Shown piece by piece: positions 8,421-18,766 of a stretch of DNA of 64,000 nucleotides (position 1 is its first letter; every line of letters begins with the position of its first letter). Position numbers and translations under genes: made by a program. Source of the DNA: Pseudoalteromonas luteoviolacea H33-S (GTDB lineage Bacteria; Pseudomonadota; Gammaproteobacteria; Enterobacterales; Alteromonadaceae). The stretch is from contig NZ_AUXY01000071.1 of NCBI RefSeq assembly GCF_001625695.1, positions 62,001-126,000 on the forward strand, written 5' to 3'. Under the pieces are notes generated by a model. The model did no database searches and was not told the origin of the DNA. It saw only the letters and a list, made by a program, of their open reading frames with translations.

Positions 8421-9164
8421 TTATTTAGGCTGTGCATCAATCGATTGGCCGTTCACTTCTAATGAGTCATCTGACATCAAGTATAAATAAGTTGGCATCA
8501 AATCTTCCGCTGTTTTTAGCTTGTCTCTGTCTTCACCAGGGAAAGCGGCTTCGCGCATGCTTGTACGGGTTGCACCTGGATTGATACAGTTGACGCGAAT
8601 ATTGGTTTTACCCACTTCACAAGCCCATGTTTGCATCATGCCTTCAGTGGCAAATTTTGAGATTGCGTAGGCTCCCCAAAACTCGCGCCCTTGGCGTCCC
8701 ACACCTGAAGAAGTAAAAATAATAGAGGCACTGGGAGCTTTGCGCATAACAGGGAACAAGAAGCGTGTGATCATCGCCTGTGCAGTTACATTGACTTTCA
8801 TGACGTTTTCAAAGGTCGATACGCAGAAATGCTCTAGCGGTCCCATAGTGCCTAAAATCGCTGCATTATTAAGTAGGCCGTCTAACTTACCAAATTGTTG
8901 TTCAATCGTAGAAGCTAGATCTCGGTAGTGTTGTTTAGTTGCGCCTTTAAGGTCCAATGGCACAATAGCTGGCTGTGGATAACCGGCATTGATGATTTCA
9001 TCATAAACCGCTTCTAGTTTGCTGGTAGTTTTCCCTAACAAAATCACAGTGGCGCCATGCTTGGCATAGTTGATAGCGGCAATACGACCGATACCATCAC
9101 CCGCACCTGTGACCAAAATCACTTTATTTTCTAGTGCATTACTAGCTGCATTATATGTTTGCAT
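8421..9164 (-). CDS. yciK: YciK-like short-chain dehydrogenase/reductase
   Basis: A 247-residue classical SDR. The nucleotide-binding motif is TGAGDGIG near residue 20, followed by NNAAILG, the catalytic Ser in FTSSGVGRQGR, and Tyr/Lys in WGAYAISKFA. The start at ATG 9164 has a GAGGTCC ribosome-binding site. An upstream in-frame ATG at 9209 lacks one and adds an unlikely Cys-rich stretch. E. coli yciK lies in the same trp-sohB neighbourhood, which supports the name. The physiological substrate of YciK is not known. Confidence 0.85.
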   Translation of the reverse strand: MQTYNAASNALENKVILVTGAGDGIGRIAAINYAKHGATVILLGKTTSKLEAVYDEIINAGYPQPAIVPLDLKGATKQHYRDLASTIEQQFGKLDGLLNNAAILGTMGPLEHFCVSTFENVMKVNVTAQAMITRFLFPVMRKAPSASIIFTSSGVGRQGREFWGAYAISKFATEGMMQTWACEVGKTNIRVNCINPGATRTSMREAAFPGEDRDKLKTAEDLMPTYLYLMSDDSLEVNGQSIDAQPK

Positions 9165-9416
9165 ATTGGACCTCGAACAAATACATTTGCTATATTTTAT
9201 CATAGTCATGACGCAAGTTATCGAATTTATTGCAAATATGAGTGGCGAAAGGCTACACTTTGCGTTAAGTTAAACTGGTCTAATGTCTTATTAAAAGCAA
9301 AATTACATAGTTTTAACGAATTATTCTCGGCAGCTTATTTATGCTTACATTCTTGAGGCAAGGGTGGGCACTGGCCGAGGTAACAATAATAATAAAATTA
9401 TGTCGGAGCCAATACA

Positions 9417-11870
9417 ATGAAGAAACTGTTACTACCACTCGCTGTTTCAGCTGCATTAGCAGGCTGTGGTGGCGGTGAAACGCTAGAAGATGTAAAGCAA
9501 GACACCAAACCTGTAACGCCAGTTGCATCGGTTAAATTTGACCCCTCAAATGGTGTTATTTCCGTACCTAATGATATTCTCTTTAGTGGTACACAAGATG
9601 GTACGCTCAATATTCCTGGTGAGTTAGATGGCGACTCTAAGCCACTGTTATCTCGTTCGGGTTATGCTGATCCTTCTCTAGCACTTGGTGGTTTAGACGG
9701 TTGGTCTACACAAATGCCTTATCAAATTGGTTTGAATACACCGACGGGTGTGACAATTGATGCGGCGACAGTGGCAGCGCCAGGCGCAGTTCGTATATTC
9801 GAAGTCGTTATGGGTGATGATGCGCAAACTGAGGCATGTCAAAACTTGAGCCCTGCGTTAGCTTGCCGCGTAGTGAGTGAGTTGACATTTGGTCCAACTG
9901 GCGATTTTGTTTCACAGCTGAGTGAAGATGGCCAAAACATCAATGTTATTCCTGTTAAACCGTTTAAGTCGAATACGACCTATATCACGGTACTAACAAG
10001 CAACATCAAAGACACCATTGATGGCGGCAGAAGTTTAACGCCTTCATCAACATATACTCTGCTTCGTCAAGAAGCGCCGCTAGTAACAGATGCGCAAAAA
10101 TCTCTGCAAGCAGTTATTCGTAGCTATGAGCAAGCACTTGTCTCAAGTGAATCCATTAGCGCGGATGAAATCGTCTATACAGCTGCAATGACGACGCAAG
10201 CGACAGGTCCTGTTGTAGGCACAATCAAGCAGTTGCTTGCGTCAACATTTGGCACTGCTAAACAGCCGGTTGTAGCAGTACCTGATCAAGACTTTATGTC
10301 AGTTGCTGATAAATTTACTGAGTTAGGTTTAGCTGGTGCACTACCACCTGAATTACTGCAAGCAGCTGGCGGTATTCGTTATTTGACAGGTAATATCCAA
10401 TTACCGCAATATTTAAGCCGTCCTAAAAATGGCGAAGATGCCGCGCTGGCTGATACATATTGGCAGGCCTTGTGTGACAACGGCGTTGCCGTTGCAGCGG
10501 CGAAAGCACAAGCTGGTGGTCAGTTACCTGAACCAGAAGCAGGCACAGTTGATGCGCAGTGTAATGCACTCTCAGGTGGTCAATTACGAGACCTAGGTAT
10601 TGATGCACAAAAATTTGTATCTAAATACAATGTAATCCCTAAAGAGCAGTGGGTTGCTAATGTGCCTGTACAAATCACGTTCCCGCTGTCACAAGCGCCA
10701 GAAACAGGCTACCCTGTTGTCATCATGCAACATGGTATCACCAGCAAAAAAGAAGACATGCTTAGCTTGACGTTAGCACTGTCTCAGGCTGGTTTTGCAA
10801 CTGTGGCGATAGACCACCCAATGCACGGTGAGCGCGGTATTGACGTAGACGGTGATGGTGTAGACGAGTTTAATGCGACGACTAAGAGCGTGTTACATTA
10901 CATGAACCTTCAGTCACTGCTAGTTGCTCGTGATAACCTTCGTCAATCAACGGCGGATTTACTTGCATTAAGATTTGGTCTAAATGCAATTAATGCCTTC
11001 TCTCAAGTGCCTCTAAACTTTAATACCAATGATGTTAGCTTTGTTGGTCAGTCGTTGGGTTCAGTCGTAGCGCCAAGCTTTATTGCGCATGCAAACTTAC
11101 CAATTGAAAATGAGTTGCTAAAAGCAGCAGAGCCTCTGTTTAAAGTAGGGCCAGCGGCACTTTCTAGCGGTGGTGCTGGTATTGCAAACTTCTTAGTTGA
11201 ATCTGCATCGTTTGGACCTGTTGTAAAAACAGCTGTTGTGCAAGGCGCATCTGATCTTGCTGTGTCTAAAAAGTTTGTAAGTTACCTTCAAGAAGGAGCA
11301 GTTGCTGATTGTGGTACGTTTGCTGGCAGCGCAAGTGCATTTGCGGCATGTGCGTATAACACGTTTGTTGCAAACCTAGAAGCTGAAGGTGATTTAGCAT
11401 CAATTGCGGCCATCAATGGCACCGTTGATCAGTTTGCTTATGCATCACAAACCGTGTTGGATACCGCAGATCCACTTAACTATGCACCACTTGTACGTGC
11501 GGTAAATACACCTATGTACATGAGTGTTGTCGTTGGCGGTGAAGGCGAAAACAAGGGTGATCAAGTGATCCCAGCGACAACGCTGCCGCGTAACCCGCTA
11601 GGTGGTAGTACACCACTTGCTGTGCTGATGGGGTTAGAGACTGCGACAGAGTCTAAACAGTCAACAGATGGTACAGCAGGTCGTTACGTTGTGAACTTCT
11701 CACAGGGCCACCATAGCTCAATGTTAACGCCATCGTTTGATGCACGCACTGGCGGAACCGCTCAGGGTCATGCACAGGCAACAGCAGAGATGCAGAGACA
11801 AGTAGCGACTTATTTGGCCTCTAAAGGTTTGATCTTACCAATTACAGATACGACCGTTATTGCTAAGTAA
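9417..11870 (+). CDS. Pla-1/cef (VolA-like) extracellular lipase lipoprotein
   Basis: An 817-residue outer-membrane-type lipoprotein. The signal peptide ends in a lipobox LAGC (about residues 14-17), followed by GGGE. The C-terminal half is an alpha/beta-hydrolase: an oxyanion-region MQHGITSKKED, the DHPMHGERG segment and the nucleophile elbow GQSLGS near residue 547. A late FSQGHHSSM is suitable for the catalytic His. This matches the Pla-1/cef family that includes Vibrio VolA, a surface lysophospholipase that frees fatty acids from host lipids. Length and domain order fit. The substrate here is inferred. It is a single gene with its own terminator. Confidence 0.85.
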   Translation: MKKLLLPLAVSAALAGCGGGETLEDVKQDTKPVTPVASVKFDPSNGVISVPNDILFSGTQDGTLNIPGELDGDSKPLLSRSGYADPSLALGGLDGWSTQMPYQIGLNTPTGVTIDAATVAAPGAVRIFEVVMGDDAQTEACQNLSPALACRVVSELTFGPTGDFVSQLSEDGQNINVIPVKPFKSNTTYITVLTSNIKDTIDGGRSLTPSSTYTLLRQEAPLVTDAQKSLQAVIRSYEQALVSSESISADEIVYTAAMTTQATGPVVGTIKQLLASTFGTAKQPVVAVPDQDFMSVADKFTELGLAGALPPELLQAAGGIRYLTGNIQLPQYLSRPKNGEDAALADTYWQALCDNGVAVAAAKAQAGGQLPEPEAGTVDAQCNALSGGQLRDLGIDAQKFVSKYNVIPKEQWVANVPVQITFPLSQAPETGYPVVIMQHGITSKKEDMLSLTLALSQAGFATVAIDHPMHGERGIDVDGDGVDEFNATTKSVLHYMNLQSLLVARDNLRQSTADLLALRFGLNAINAFSQVPLNFNTNDVSFVGQSLGSVVAPSFIAHANLPIENELLKAAEPLFKVGPAALSSGGAGIANFLVESASFGPVVKTAVVQGASDLAVSKKFVSYLQEGAVADCGTFAGSASAFAACAYNTFVANLEAEGDLASIAAINGTVDQFAYASQTVLDTADPLNYAPLVRAVNTPMYMSVVVGGEGENKGDQVIPATTLPRNPLGGSTPLAVLMGLETATESKQSTDGTAGRYVVNFSQGHHSSMLTPSFDARTGGTAQGHAQATAEMQRQVATYLASKGLILPITDTTVIAK

Positions 11871-11884
11871 TGCATATGAACATC

Positions 11885-11912
11885 AAAAAGCCGCTGGATA
11901 GCGGCTTTTTTT
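11885..11912 (+). terminator. Intrinsic terminator after lipase gene
   Basis: AAAAAGCCGCT, a GGAT loop and AGCGGCTTTTTTT form a clean stem with a T-run, 15 bases after the lipase stop codon. Confidence 0.88.
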
Positions 11913-12040
11913 ATGCCTTTCATTTGTTCTAAATGAGACTAGTTATCAAGGTTTCATTGCAATGTCGCACTTTTTAAGACAAGATTAACGTCAGATAATT
12001 TGAATTAAACACACAATAGACAAGGGTTTGGGAGATAGCA

Positions 12041-13045
12041 TTGGCATTTTTGTTTGAATATGGCTTATTTTTGGCTAAAGCAGTGACAATCGTAATTGCT
12101 GTAGGTGCCATTATTGTATTAGTTGTTGGTGCAAGCCAAAAACCAAAAAGTAAATCAGGTGAAATTGAGGTTAAAGATTTATCTGCTCAATTAGCAGAAA
12201 CCAAAGAAGAGTTTCTACATCAAACACTAGATAAAAAAGCGCTGAAAGCACACCTTAAAGCCAGTAAAAAAGAGTCTGAAGAGAAGCCGGAAAAAAAGAC
12301 GTTTGTTGTTGATTTTTTGGGCAGTATTGATGCGAACGAAGTGGCAAGCTTACGCGAAGAAGTGACAGCAATTCTAACCATTGCGAACAAAGAAAAAGAT
12401 CAGGTGTTGGTCAATGTAGAAAGCGGTGGTGGTGTTGTTCATGGCTACGGCTTAGCGGCGTCTCAATTAAATCGTATTAAACAGGCTGGTTTACCGCTCA
12501 CCATTAGCGTAGACAAAGTCGCTGCGAGTGGCGGCTATATGATGGCGTGTGTGGCGGATAAAATTGTCGCGGCACCTTTTGCTATCGTCGGCTCCATTGG
12601 AGTACTTGCTCAAATCCCTAACTTCAATAAAATTTTGAAGAAAAATGATGTTGAATTTGAGCAAATCACTGCCGGAGAATACAAGCGTACGTTAACCATG
12701 TTTGGTGAAAATACTGAGCAAGGCCGTAACAAGTTTAAAGGCGAAGTCGAACATACACATACTTTGTTTAAACAGTTTGTCGCTGAGCATCGACCTCATA
12801 TGGACATTGATAAAGTGGCGACAGGTGAGCATTGGTTTGCAATGCATGCGAAAGAGTTTGATCTTGTTGATGAAATCAAAACCAGTGATGACCTGTTATT
12901 AGAGTTAAATGAATCGCATCAACTTTACAAAGTAAAGTATAAGACCAAAAAGGCGCTTGCTGAGCGTTTTGGCCTTGGCTTAAGCGTGGTTGCAGAAAAG
13001 TTTGGTATTAAAATGTTGTCTCGTATCCAAACAAGTAACTTATAA
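12041..13045 (+). CDS. sohB: SohB, inner-membrane S49 peptidase
   Basis: SohB is a membrane-anchored serine peptidase of the SppA (S49) family. An N-terminal membrane segment (about residues 5-32) is followed by a charged linker rich in Lys/Glu and the protease domain from about residue 87. The nucleophile Ser lies in VDKVAASGGYMMACVADKI (residues near 165), and the general-base Lys is expected near GEYKRTLTMFG. The 334-residue length fits. The start is TTG at 12041 with GGGAG about 7 bases upstream. It keeps the E. coli-like order near yciK. A hairpin follows at 13060. Confidence 0.9.
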   Translation: MAFLFEYGLFLAKAVTIVIAVGAIIVLVVGASQKPKSKSGEIEVKDLSAQLAETKEEFLHQTLDKKALKAHLKASKKESEEKPEKKTFVVDFLGSIDANEVASLREEVTAILTIANKEKDQVLVNVESGGGVVHGYGLAASQLNRIKQAGLPLTISVDKVAASGGYMMACVADKIVAAPFAIVGSIGVLAQIPNFNKILKKNDVEFEQITAGEYKRTLTMFGENTEQGRNKFKGEVEHTHTLFKQFVAEHRPHMDIDKVATGEHWFAMHAKEFDLVDEIKTSDDLLLELNESHQLYKVKYKTKKALAERFGLGLSVVAEKFGIKMLSRIQTSNL

Positions 13046-13419
13046 TTGTTAATTGAAAGTGAGCCCGAGAAAGTAGATTACAACTTGTTTGGGCTCAATA
13101 TCTGAATTGCTTTTTAATACCTTACTATCCTACCCGAATTACTGCTCATTACACATTGACTAGCCACAACTATTATTTGTTACAGGTTTAACTCTGTATA
13201 AATAATAAGTTTTTCTGCTTTTTTCTCGCTAGCGAACAAACGCTTCCATTCCATTTTACTTCGTACTTAAGGGTGAAGGTGCGTTTCACTTTTACACAAA
13301 ATGTTACAATATAACTTTAGACTCTATTTTCTGTAATCTCAGCGTTTATTTACATACTAATAGCATCTTTTAAGTTAGTGTTGATGTTGAAAAAAACAAA
13401 AACCAACATCGGTGGGAAA
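13046..13419. other. Intergenic region between sohB and BNR protein
   Basis: 374 bases without a supported gene. The left end carries a GAGCCC/GGGCTC hairpin (13061-13096) that may end sohB transcription. A TACAAT at 13305-13310, preceded by AT-rich sequence, could be the -10 element for the downstream gene. Nothing else is recognised. Confidence 0.5.
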
Positions 13420-16400
13420 ATGAATGCACTATTAAAAGCAGCAGTTGCTGTATCTTTAGCATGTGCCAGTTCAAATACGCTGGCCGCTAAATCTGATGAA
13501 GAAAAAGCCATCTTTAGCAGTAAAACCTTCGAGGCAATGAAACTGCGAAATATTGGCCCTGCATATATGTCAGGACGTATTGCGGATATTGAAGTGGACC
13601 AAAACAATCCGTCCACTTGGTACACAGCAGTGGGTTCTGGTGGTATCTGGAAAACGGTTAATGCGGGAACAACTTGGACACCTATTTTTGATAAACAGGC
13701 CGTTTATTCGACAGGAGATGTGACCATAGATCCGAGCAATTCGGATATCATTTGGGTAGGTACTGGCGAAAACAATGGCGGTCGCCATATCAGCTTTGGT
13801 GACGGTGTTTATAAGTCAATGGATGGCGGTAAAACATGGAAAAACATGGGCTTGAAAAAGTCTGAACGTATTTCTGACATCATCATTCATCCAACAGACT
13901 CAAACACAGTTTGGGTTTCAGCACAGGGTCCGCTTTGGACAGATGGCGGCGAGCGCGGCCTATATAAAACCACGGATGGCGGTGAAACTTGGAAATTGGT
14001 ATTAAAGCCAGAAGATGAGTGGACTGGTGTGACATCGCTGCTGATTGACCCAAGAAACCCAAATAAATTATATGCAGCAACTTGGTCTCGACAAAGAAAA
14101 ATTGAGGCTTACGTTGGTACGGGCCCAGGCTCTGGTATTCATACCTCTGATGATGGCGGCGAGACTTGGACAGAGCTTAAAACTGGCTTGCCAAAAGGCA
14201 ATATGGGTAAAATAGGTTTAGCCATTTCTCCTATCAATCCTGATGTTGTTTATGCCGCGGTTGAAATTGATAATCGTAAAGGTGGTCTTTATCGTTCTGC
14301 CAACCGTGGTCAGAGCTGGACTAAGATGTCTGATGAAGTAGGTGGCGGTACCGGTCCCCACTATTATCAAGAAATCTTTGCAGATAAGCATCAATTTGAC
14401 CGTATATACATTGCCAGTAACTACAGTAAAGTCTCTGACGATGGCGGTAAAACTTGGACGCCAATCAATACCAAGCGCAAGCACGTAGATGACCATGCTA
14501 TGGCATTCCATCCAACCGATCCTGATTTTGTACTGATTGGTTCTGATGGCGGTATTTATATGTCACATGACCGTATGGCAAACTGGCGTTTCATGGCAAA
14601 CTTGCCATTAACTCAATTCTATAAAGTCGCGCCGGATGATTCCAAACCATTCTATAAGGTTTACGGTGGTACACAGGATAACTCAACGCAAGGCGGCCCA
14701 TCTAGAACTATGCGTTCAGAGGGGATCAAAAATAAAGATTGGTTCTTAACCTTGGGTGGAGACGGTCATCAGCCTGCAGTTGAGCCGGGCAACCCAGATA
14801 TTATGTATTCTCAATGGCAGCAGGGTAACTTGACTCGTCATGATTTCAAAACGCGTGAGAATGTTTATATTAAACCTCAACCTTTGCCGGGCGATCCTGC
14901 TGAGCGTTTCAATTGGGATGCACCGGTAAATGTTTCTACTCACGATCCTAAGCGTGTGTACTTTGCATCACAGCGTGTGTGGCGATCTGATGACCGAGGT
15001 GATAGTTGGATGCCTATTTCCGGTGATTTGACTAAAAATGGTAACCGTATGCATACACCGATGATGGGCCGCACTTGGTCTGTTGAAGCCGGTTGGGATC
15101 TCTATGCAATGTCTGAGTACCATACGATTGCGAACTTCTCCGAAAGTCCGGTCGATGACAATATCTTATGGGCAGGTACTGACGATGGTCTAATTCAAGT
15201 CACCAGCGATGGCGGCAAGAATTGGAAAAAAATTGACCTCAAGCGTGTTAAAGGCGTGCCAGCTACCGCGTATGTGAATGATATTCGCGCGGACTTATTT
15301 GATCCGAATACCGTGTACGTCGCACTAGATAATCACAAGTATGGTGATTTTAAGCCATATCTGATCAAGTCAACGAACCTAGGTAAAACGTGGAAATCAC
15401 TTGCAAAGGACTTACCAGAGAATCACTTAGTTTGGCGTATTGTCCAAGACCATGTGAACAAAGACCTGCTGTTTATTGGCACTGAGTTTGGTATTTTCTT
15501 CACTGTGGATGGTGGTAAAAAATGGATTGAACTCAACGGCGGTATTCCGACGATTTCCACACGCGATGTTAAAATACAGCGCCGTGAAAATGACTTAGTT
15601 GCGGGTACTTTCGGCCGCGGTATTTATATCCTTGATGATTATACACCGCTACGTACATTGACTGAAAAAGCCATGGAGCAAGACGCTATCTTGATGGGCC
15701 CTGGTCGTCCAGTTAAGTGGTATCAAGAAGATACAAATCACAGCCGTACGGACGGGGATGATCGCTATGTTGCGGATAACCCTGAGCATGGTGCGACATT
15801 AACTTACTTCCTAAAAGACAGTTTGTTAACAGCCAAAGAGCAACGTCAGCAAGCTGAGAAGAAGCTAGTCAAAGATGAGAAGTATCCCAAATACCCGACT
15901 TGGGAAGCGATTGAGAAAGAAAACCAAGAACCAAAGCCTGCTGTTTATCTTGAAATTCGTGATGCAGAGGGCAACTTTGTGGACCGTGTCGCTGGTAAAA
16001 CAACCAAAGGTATACACCGTGTAACTTGGGATATGGAGTATGCGGCTAATCAGGCTATCACTGGCGAAAAAGCGTCTAGATGGGACCCGTTTGCCATGGC
16101 GCGTATGGTTATGCCTGGTACTTATACAGCTATTCTGTACAAGCGTGTAAAAGGTGAAGTATCTCAGCTGGCAACTCCTGTCGAATTTGAATTGCAAGCG
16201 ATATCCGAAGGTGCTGTTTCAGGACCTACAGCAGAAGCCATTGCTGAGTTTAGCGAGCAACTAAAAAGCGTGCAAAGACGTTACTCGTCAACAGCGGCTG
16301 CGCTAAATGAAGCCACTAAGACACTGCAATCATTGCGTACAGCGATAGATCGCACACCTGGCAATATCAGTTCACTTGAGTCGGCATACGCACAAGCTCA

Positions 16401-16692
16401 GGCTGATATCAATGCTATCAATTTTGAACTAACAGGATTGAAATCACGTGACCGTAAAGGTGCAAAGCCAGCAAATATCTCTAGCCGCCTAGGTTATGCA
16501 ATGTCTGCGCTGTGGTCTTCTTATGGTCCTACAAAGCAGCATCGTCAGCAGTTTGGCTATGCGCAGCAAGGTCTAGAAGATGTGATTAGACGCGTTTCTA
16601 CCTTACAGGAAAAAACGATTCCGAGTCTGCAGCAATCAGTGATTGATGCGGGTGGGCCTTGGACTCGTGGCGCTGCTGTTGTGACAAAGTAG
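13420..16692 (+). CDS. Secreted BNR/sortilin-like beta-propeller protein
   Basis: A 1090-residue exported protein with a signal peptide (MNALLKAAVAVSLACASSNTLA, predicted cleavage after the last Ala). The body is built from repeated Asp-box (BNR) motifs of the form S/T-x-D-G-G-x-T-W, for example SMDGGKTW, TTDGGETW, SDDGGETW, SDDGGKTW, TSDGGKNW and TVDGGKKW. This is the VPS10/sortilin-type propeller often annotated as a glycosyl hydrolase. The C-terminal 250 residues hold a beta-domain then a helical segment. The start is ATG 13420 after GGTGGG; an upstream start at 13378 would bury the signal peptide. Catalytic activity is unproven, and binding or peptide processing are equally possible. Confidence 0.8.
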   Translation: MNALLKAAVAVSLACASSNTLAAKSDEEKAIFSSKTFEAMKLRNIGPAYMSGRIADIEVDQNNPSTWYTAVGSGGIWKTVNAGTTWTPIFDKQAVYSTGDVTIDPSNSDIIWVGTGENNGGRHISFGDGVYKSMDGGKTWKNMGLKKSERISDIIIHPTDSNTVWVSAQGPLWTDGGERGLYKTTDGGETWKLVLKPEDEWTGVTSLLIDPRNPNKLYAATWSRQRKIEAYVGTGPGSGIHTSDDGGETWTELKTGLPKGNMGKIGLAISPINPDVVYAAVEIDNRKGGLYRSANRGQSWTKMSDEVGGGTGPHYYQEIFADKHQFDRIYIASNYSKVSDDGGKTWTPINTKRKHVDDHAMAFHPTDPDFVLIGSDGGIYMSHDRMANWRFMANLPLTQFYKVAPDDSKPFYKVYGGTQDNSTQGGPSRTMRSEGIKNKDWFLTLGGDGHQPAVEPGNPDIMYSQWQQGNLTRHDFKTRENVYIKPQPLPGDPAERFNWDAPVNVSTHDPKRVYFASQRVWRSDDRGDSWMPISGDLTKNGNRMHTPMMGRTWSVEAGWDLYAMSEYHTIANFSESPVDDNILWAGTDDGLIQVTSDGGKNWKKIDLKRVKGVPATAYVNDIRADLFDPNTVYVALDNHKYGDFKPYLIKSTNLGKTWKSLAKDLPENHLVWRIVQDHVNKDLLFIGTEFGIFFTVDGGKKWIELNGGIPTISTRDVKIQRRENDLVAGTFGRGIYILDDYTPLRTLTEKAMEQDAILMGPGRPVKWYQEDTNHSRTDGDDRYVADNPEHGATLTYFLKDSLLTAKEQRQQAEKKLVKDEKYPKYPTWEAIEKENQEPKPAVYLEIRDAEGNFVDRVAGKTTKGIHRVTWDMEYAANQAITGEKASRWDPFAMARMVMPGTYTAILYKRVKGEVSQLATPVEFELQAISEGAVSGPTAEAIAEFSEQLKSVQRRYSSTAAALNEATKTLQSLRTAIDRTPGNISSLESAYAQAQADINAINFELTGLKSRDRKGAKPANISSRLGYAMSALWSSYGPTKQHRQQFGYAQQGLEDVIRRVSTLQEKTIPSLQQSVIDAGGPWTRGAAVVTK

Positions 16693-16705
16693 CGTTATTC
16701 AAATT

Positions 16706-16737
16706 ATGGCGTCGCATGTCTTAGCGGCGCCATTTTG
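16706..16737 (+). terminator. Intrinsic terminator after BNR gene
   Basis: ATGGCG-T-CGC and GCG-G-CGCCAT form a 9-bp stem with one internal mismatch around an 8-base loop. TTTT follows, 13 bases after the stop codon. Confidence 0.65.
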
Positions 16738-16886
16738 AATGCAAATGCTAAGCTTCACGTTGGCGACATTCGATGCGTGAATTTCTCGGACGACCACTCT
16801 TAGCTTTTTTAACAGTTAACAACGAAGATGTCCTGATGAGATAACGACAAGACCACATAACAAGTTAATTGAGTAGTTTATTAACG

Positions 16887-18758
16887 ATGAAAACGATATT
16901 TTCTTTTTTGTGTGCCTGCGCCCCGTTCGTGGTGAGCGCACATGGTGAACAGTTTGAAGTGATTGAGGTGCTTGCACCAAAAGAATCACTGACAATTGCA
17001 TCCGCGAATCATACCTCAGCTTATTTAGATGAGCGCTTTACCTTTTCTTTGAACCGAACCATTGCTGATCAATTGACCTCTTTATCAGGTGTTAGCTTGA
17101 ATGGTCAAGGCGGTCAATTTCAAAGCTATGCTATTCGTGGCTTTAGCCGTGGCAGAATACGGACTGAAATTGATGGCATACCCATTATTACAGACAGGCG
17201 AGCTGGTAACTCAGCATCATTTATTGCCCCGTCTTTGCTTAACTTGGGCCACGTGATTAAAGGTCCTAGCTCTGCACTCTATGGCTCACAAGCAATGGGT
17301 GGTGTGGTCAGTCTAAGCTCTGAGATGTCAGATAAGACGCAAGTTGCAGGTTCAGTGCAAAGCCATAATCAAGGCGTTAACTTTTCCTTTAAACATCAAA
17401 AGGATGATTTTACCTCAGCCTTTGCCTACCAGCATGCCAATAATGATTCTGCCCCCAGTGGGGATGAGTTAAGTACTCAATTTGAGCGTGCCTCAGCTCT
17501 TGTGAGGTATAAAGTTCAACACCAAGGCTTTACAGCCACTTACTCTTGGCTACCCAGTTATGGCGAGAGTATTGGTAAAAGTAATGTCAAATATCCGACT
17601 CAGCAGCTAAGTGACTATCCTGAGGAGCTACATTCGTTGGCGCAGGTTCAGTTAAACGGTGACGAAAACTGGATGGCGAAGTTTTATCATCACTATCAAA
17701 ACTGGGATAGCAGGACAGTGAGGTTTGAGCGTTATGGCGGGCTGAGTCAATACCAGGGACATACTCTGGGAGGTCAATGGCTACAGCATATTGACTTGAT
17801 GGGCAATGAGAGCCATTGGGGGATAGATTGGCTATCACGTAAAGGTGTGAAAATTACCAGCGATTATTTAGTGGTGGATGAGTTTGCACTTAGCCCACTT
17901 GGTAATGAGATGAATGCCGATGAAGACAATCTCGCTTTGTATGGTAAAACTCATTGGCAATGGGGGCGCGTTGATTTTGATTTAGGGCTGAGATATGACT
18001 GGCTTAAGCAGCAAAGTGAGCAATCCGAAGATGCCACTGACGGCCGCTTAAATACCTCTTTTGCCGCTATGCTACCACTTTCAGATATTGTCGATCTTGG
18101 GCTTGATATTGGCACGGGCTTTCGATATCCAACACTCTCTGAGCGTTTGTTTTATGGTCAAACGCCAAGAGGACTTATTGTGGGTAATCAAGCATTGGAC
18201 CCTGAAACCAGTGTTGGCAGTCAGTTATCTTTGCACTGGCACGTATCTGACGAGGTGAGTGTGTATGGTGCTGTTTATCATTATGACTTAGATAATTACA
18301 TTGATCGCTATGAGACAGCGTCAGGTTATTTGACTTATCAAAACTTGAGTCATGCTCAAATCAGTGGCTTTGAAGCGGAGTTCAGGTGGTACGCCAGTGA
18401 ATATTTTGAGCACATAGTGAGTTACCAGCAACAGTCCGGTGAGGATAATCATCAACAAAGGCTAGATGATTTGCATCCACGTAAACTGAGCTGGACCATG
18501 TTAGTACATTTCGACAATTGGTCGCTGTCAAACGCATACCGACATACTTTTGGTGCCGATGAAGTGGGTGGTTCTGAAATACAGCGGGACGCTTTTACTG
18601 TGTGGGATGTGTCAGTTGAGCATCAATTAACGGATAGACAAACTGTGTCCGTTGTGATTAATAACCTCACAGACGAAACCTATTATGGCAGTTTAGACGA
18701 AGATGCTGCTTTGCAGCCTGAGCGCAGCGTTAAATTATCAACAAGTATACAATTTTAA
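16887..18758 (+). CDS. TonB-dependent outer-membrane receptor
   Basis: A 623-residue receptor. The signal peptide MKTIFSFLCACAPFVVSAHG is followed by a TonB-box-like EVIEVLAP and a plug domain with GVSLNGQGGQFQSYAIRGFSRG and VIKGPSSALYGSQAMGGVV. The 22-strand barrel ends in SVKLSTSIQF, with a terminal Phe. Receptors of this size usually import siderophores, haem or vitamin B12; I cannot fix the ligand. ATG 16887 begins the signal peptide, and a TTG six codons upstream is the alternative. The stop is 8 bases before a PepSY-domain membrane protein, so the pair probably forms a metal-chelate uptake operon. Confidence 0.88.
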   Translation: MKTIFSFLCACAPFVVSAHGEQFEVIEVLAPKESLTIASANHTSAYLDERFTFSLNRTIADQLTSLSGVSLNGQGGQFQSYAIRGFSRGRIRTEIDGIPIITDRRAGNSASFIAPSLLNLGHVIKGPSSALYGSQAMGGVVSLSSEMSDKTQVAGSVQSHNQGVNFSFKHQKDDFTSAFAYQHANNDSAPSGDELSTQFERASALVRYKVQHQGFTATYSWLPSYGESIGKSNVKYPTQQLSDYPEELHSLAQVQLNGDENWMAKFYHHYQNWDSRTVRFERYGGLSQYQGHTLGGQWLQHIDLMGNESHWGIDWLSRKGVKITSDYLVVDEFALSPLGNEMNADEDNLALYGKTHWQWGRVDFDLGLRYDWLKQQSEQSEDATDGRLNTSFAAMLPLSDIVDLGLDIGTGFRYPTLSERLFYGQTPRGLIVGNQALDPETSVGSQLSLHWHVSDEVSVYGAVYHYDLDNYIDRYETASGYLTYQNLSHAQISGFEAEFRWYASEYFEHIVSYQQQSGEDNHQQRLDDLHPRKLSWTMLVHFDNWSLSNAYRHTFGADEVGGSEIQRDAFTVWDVSVEHQLTDRQTVSVVINNLTDETYYGSLDEDAALQPERSVKLSTSIQF

Positions 18759-18766
18759 AGGAAGCA

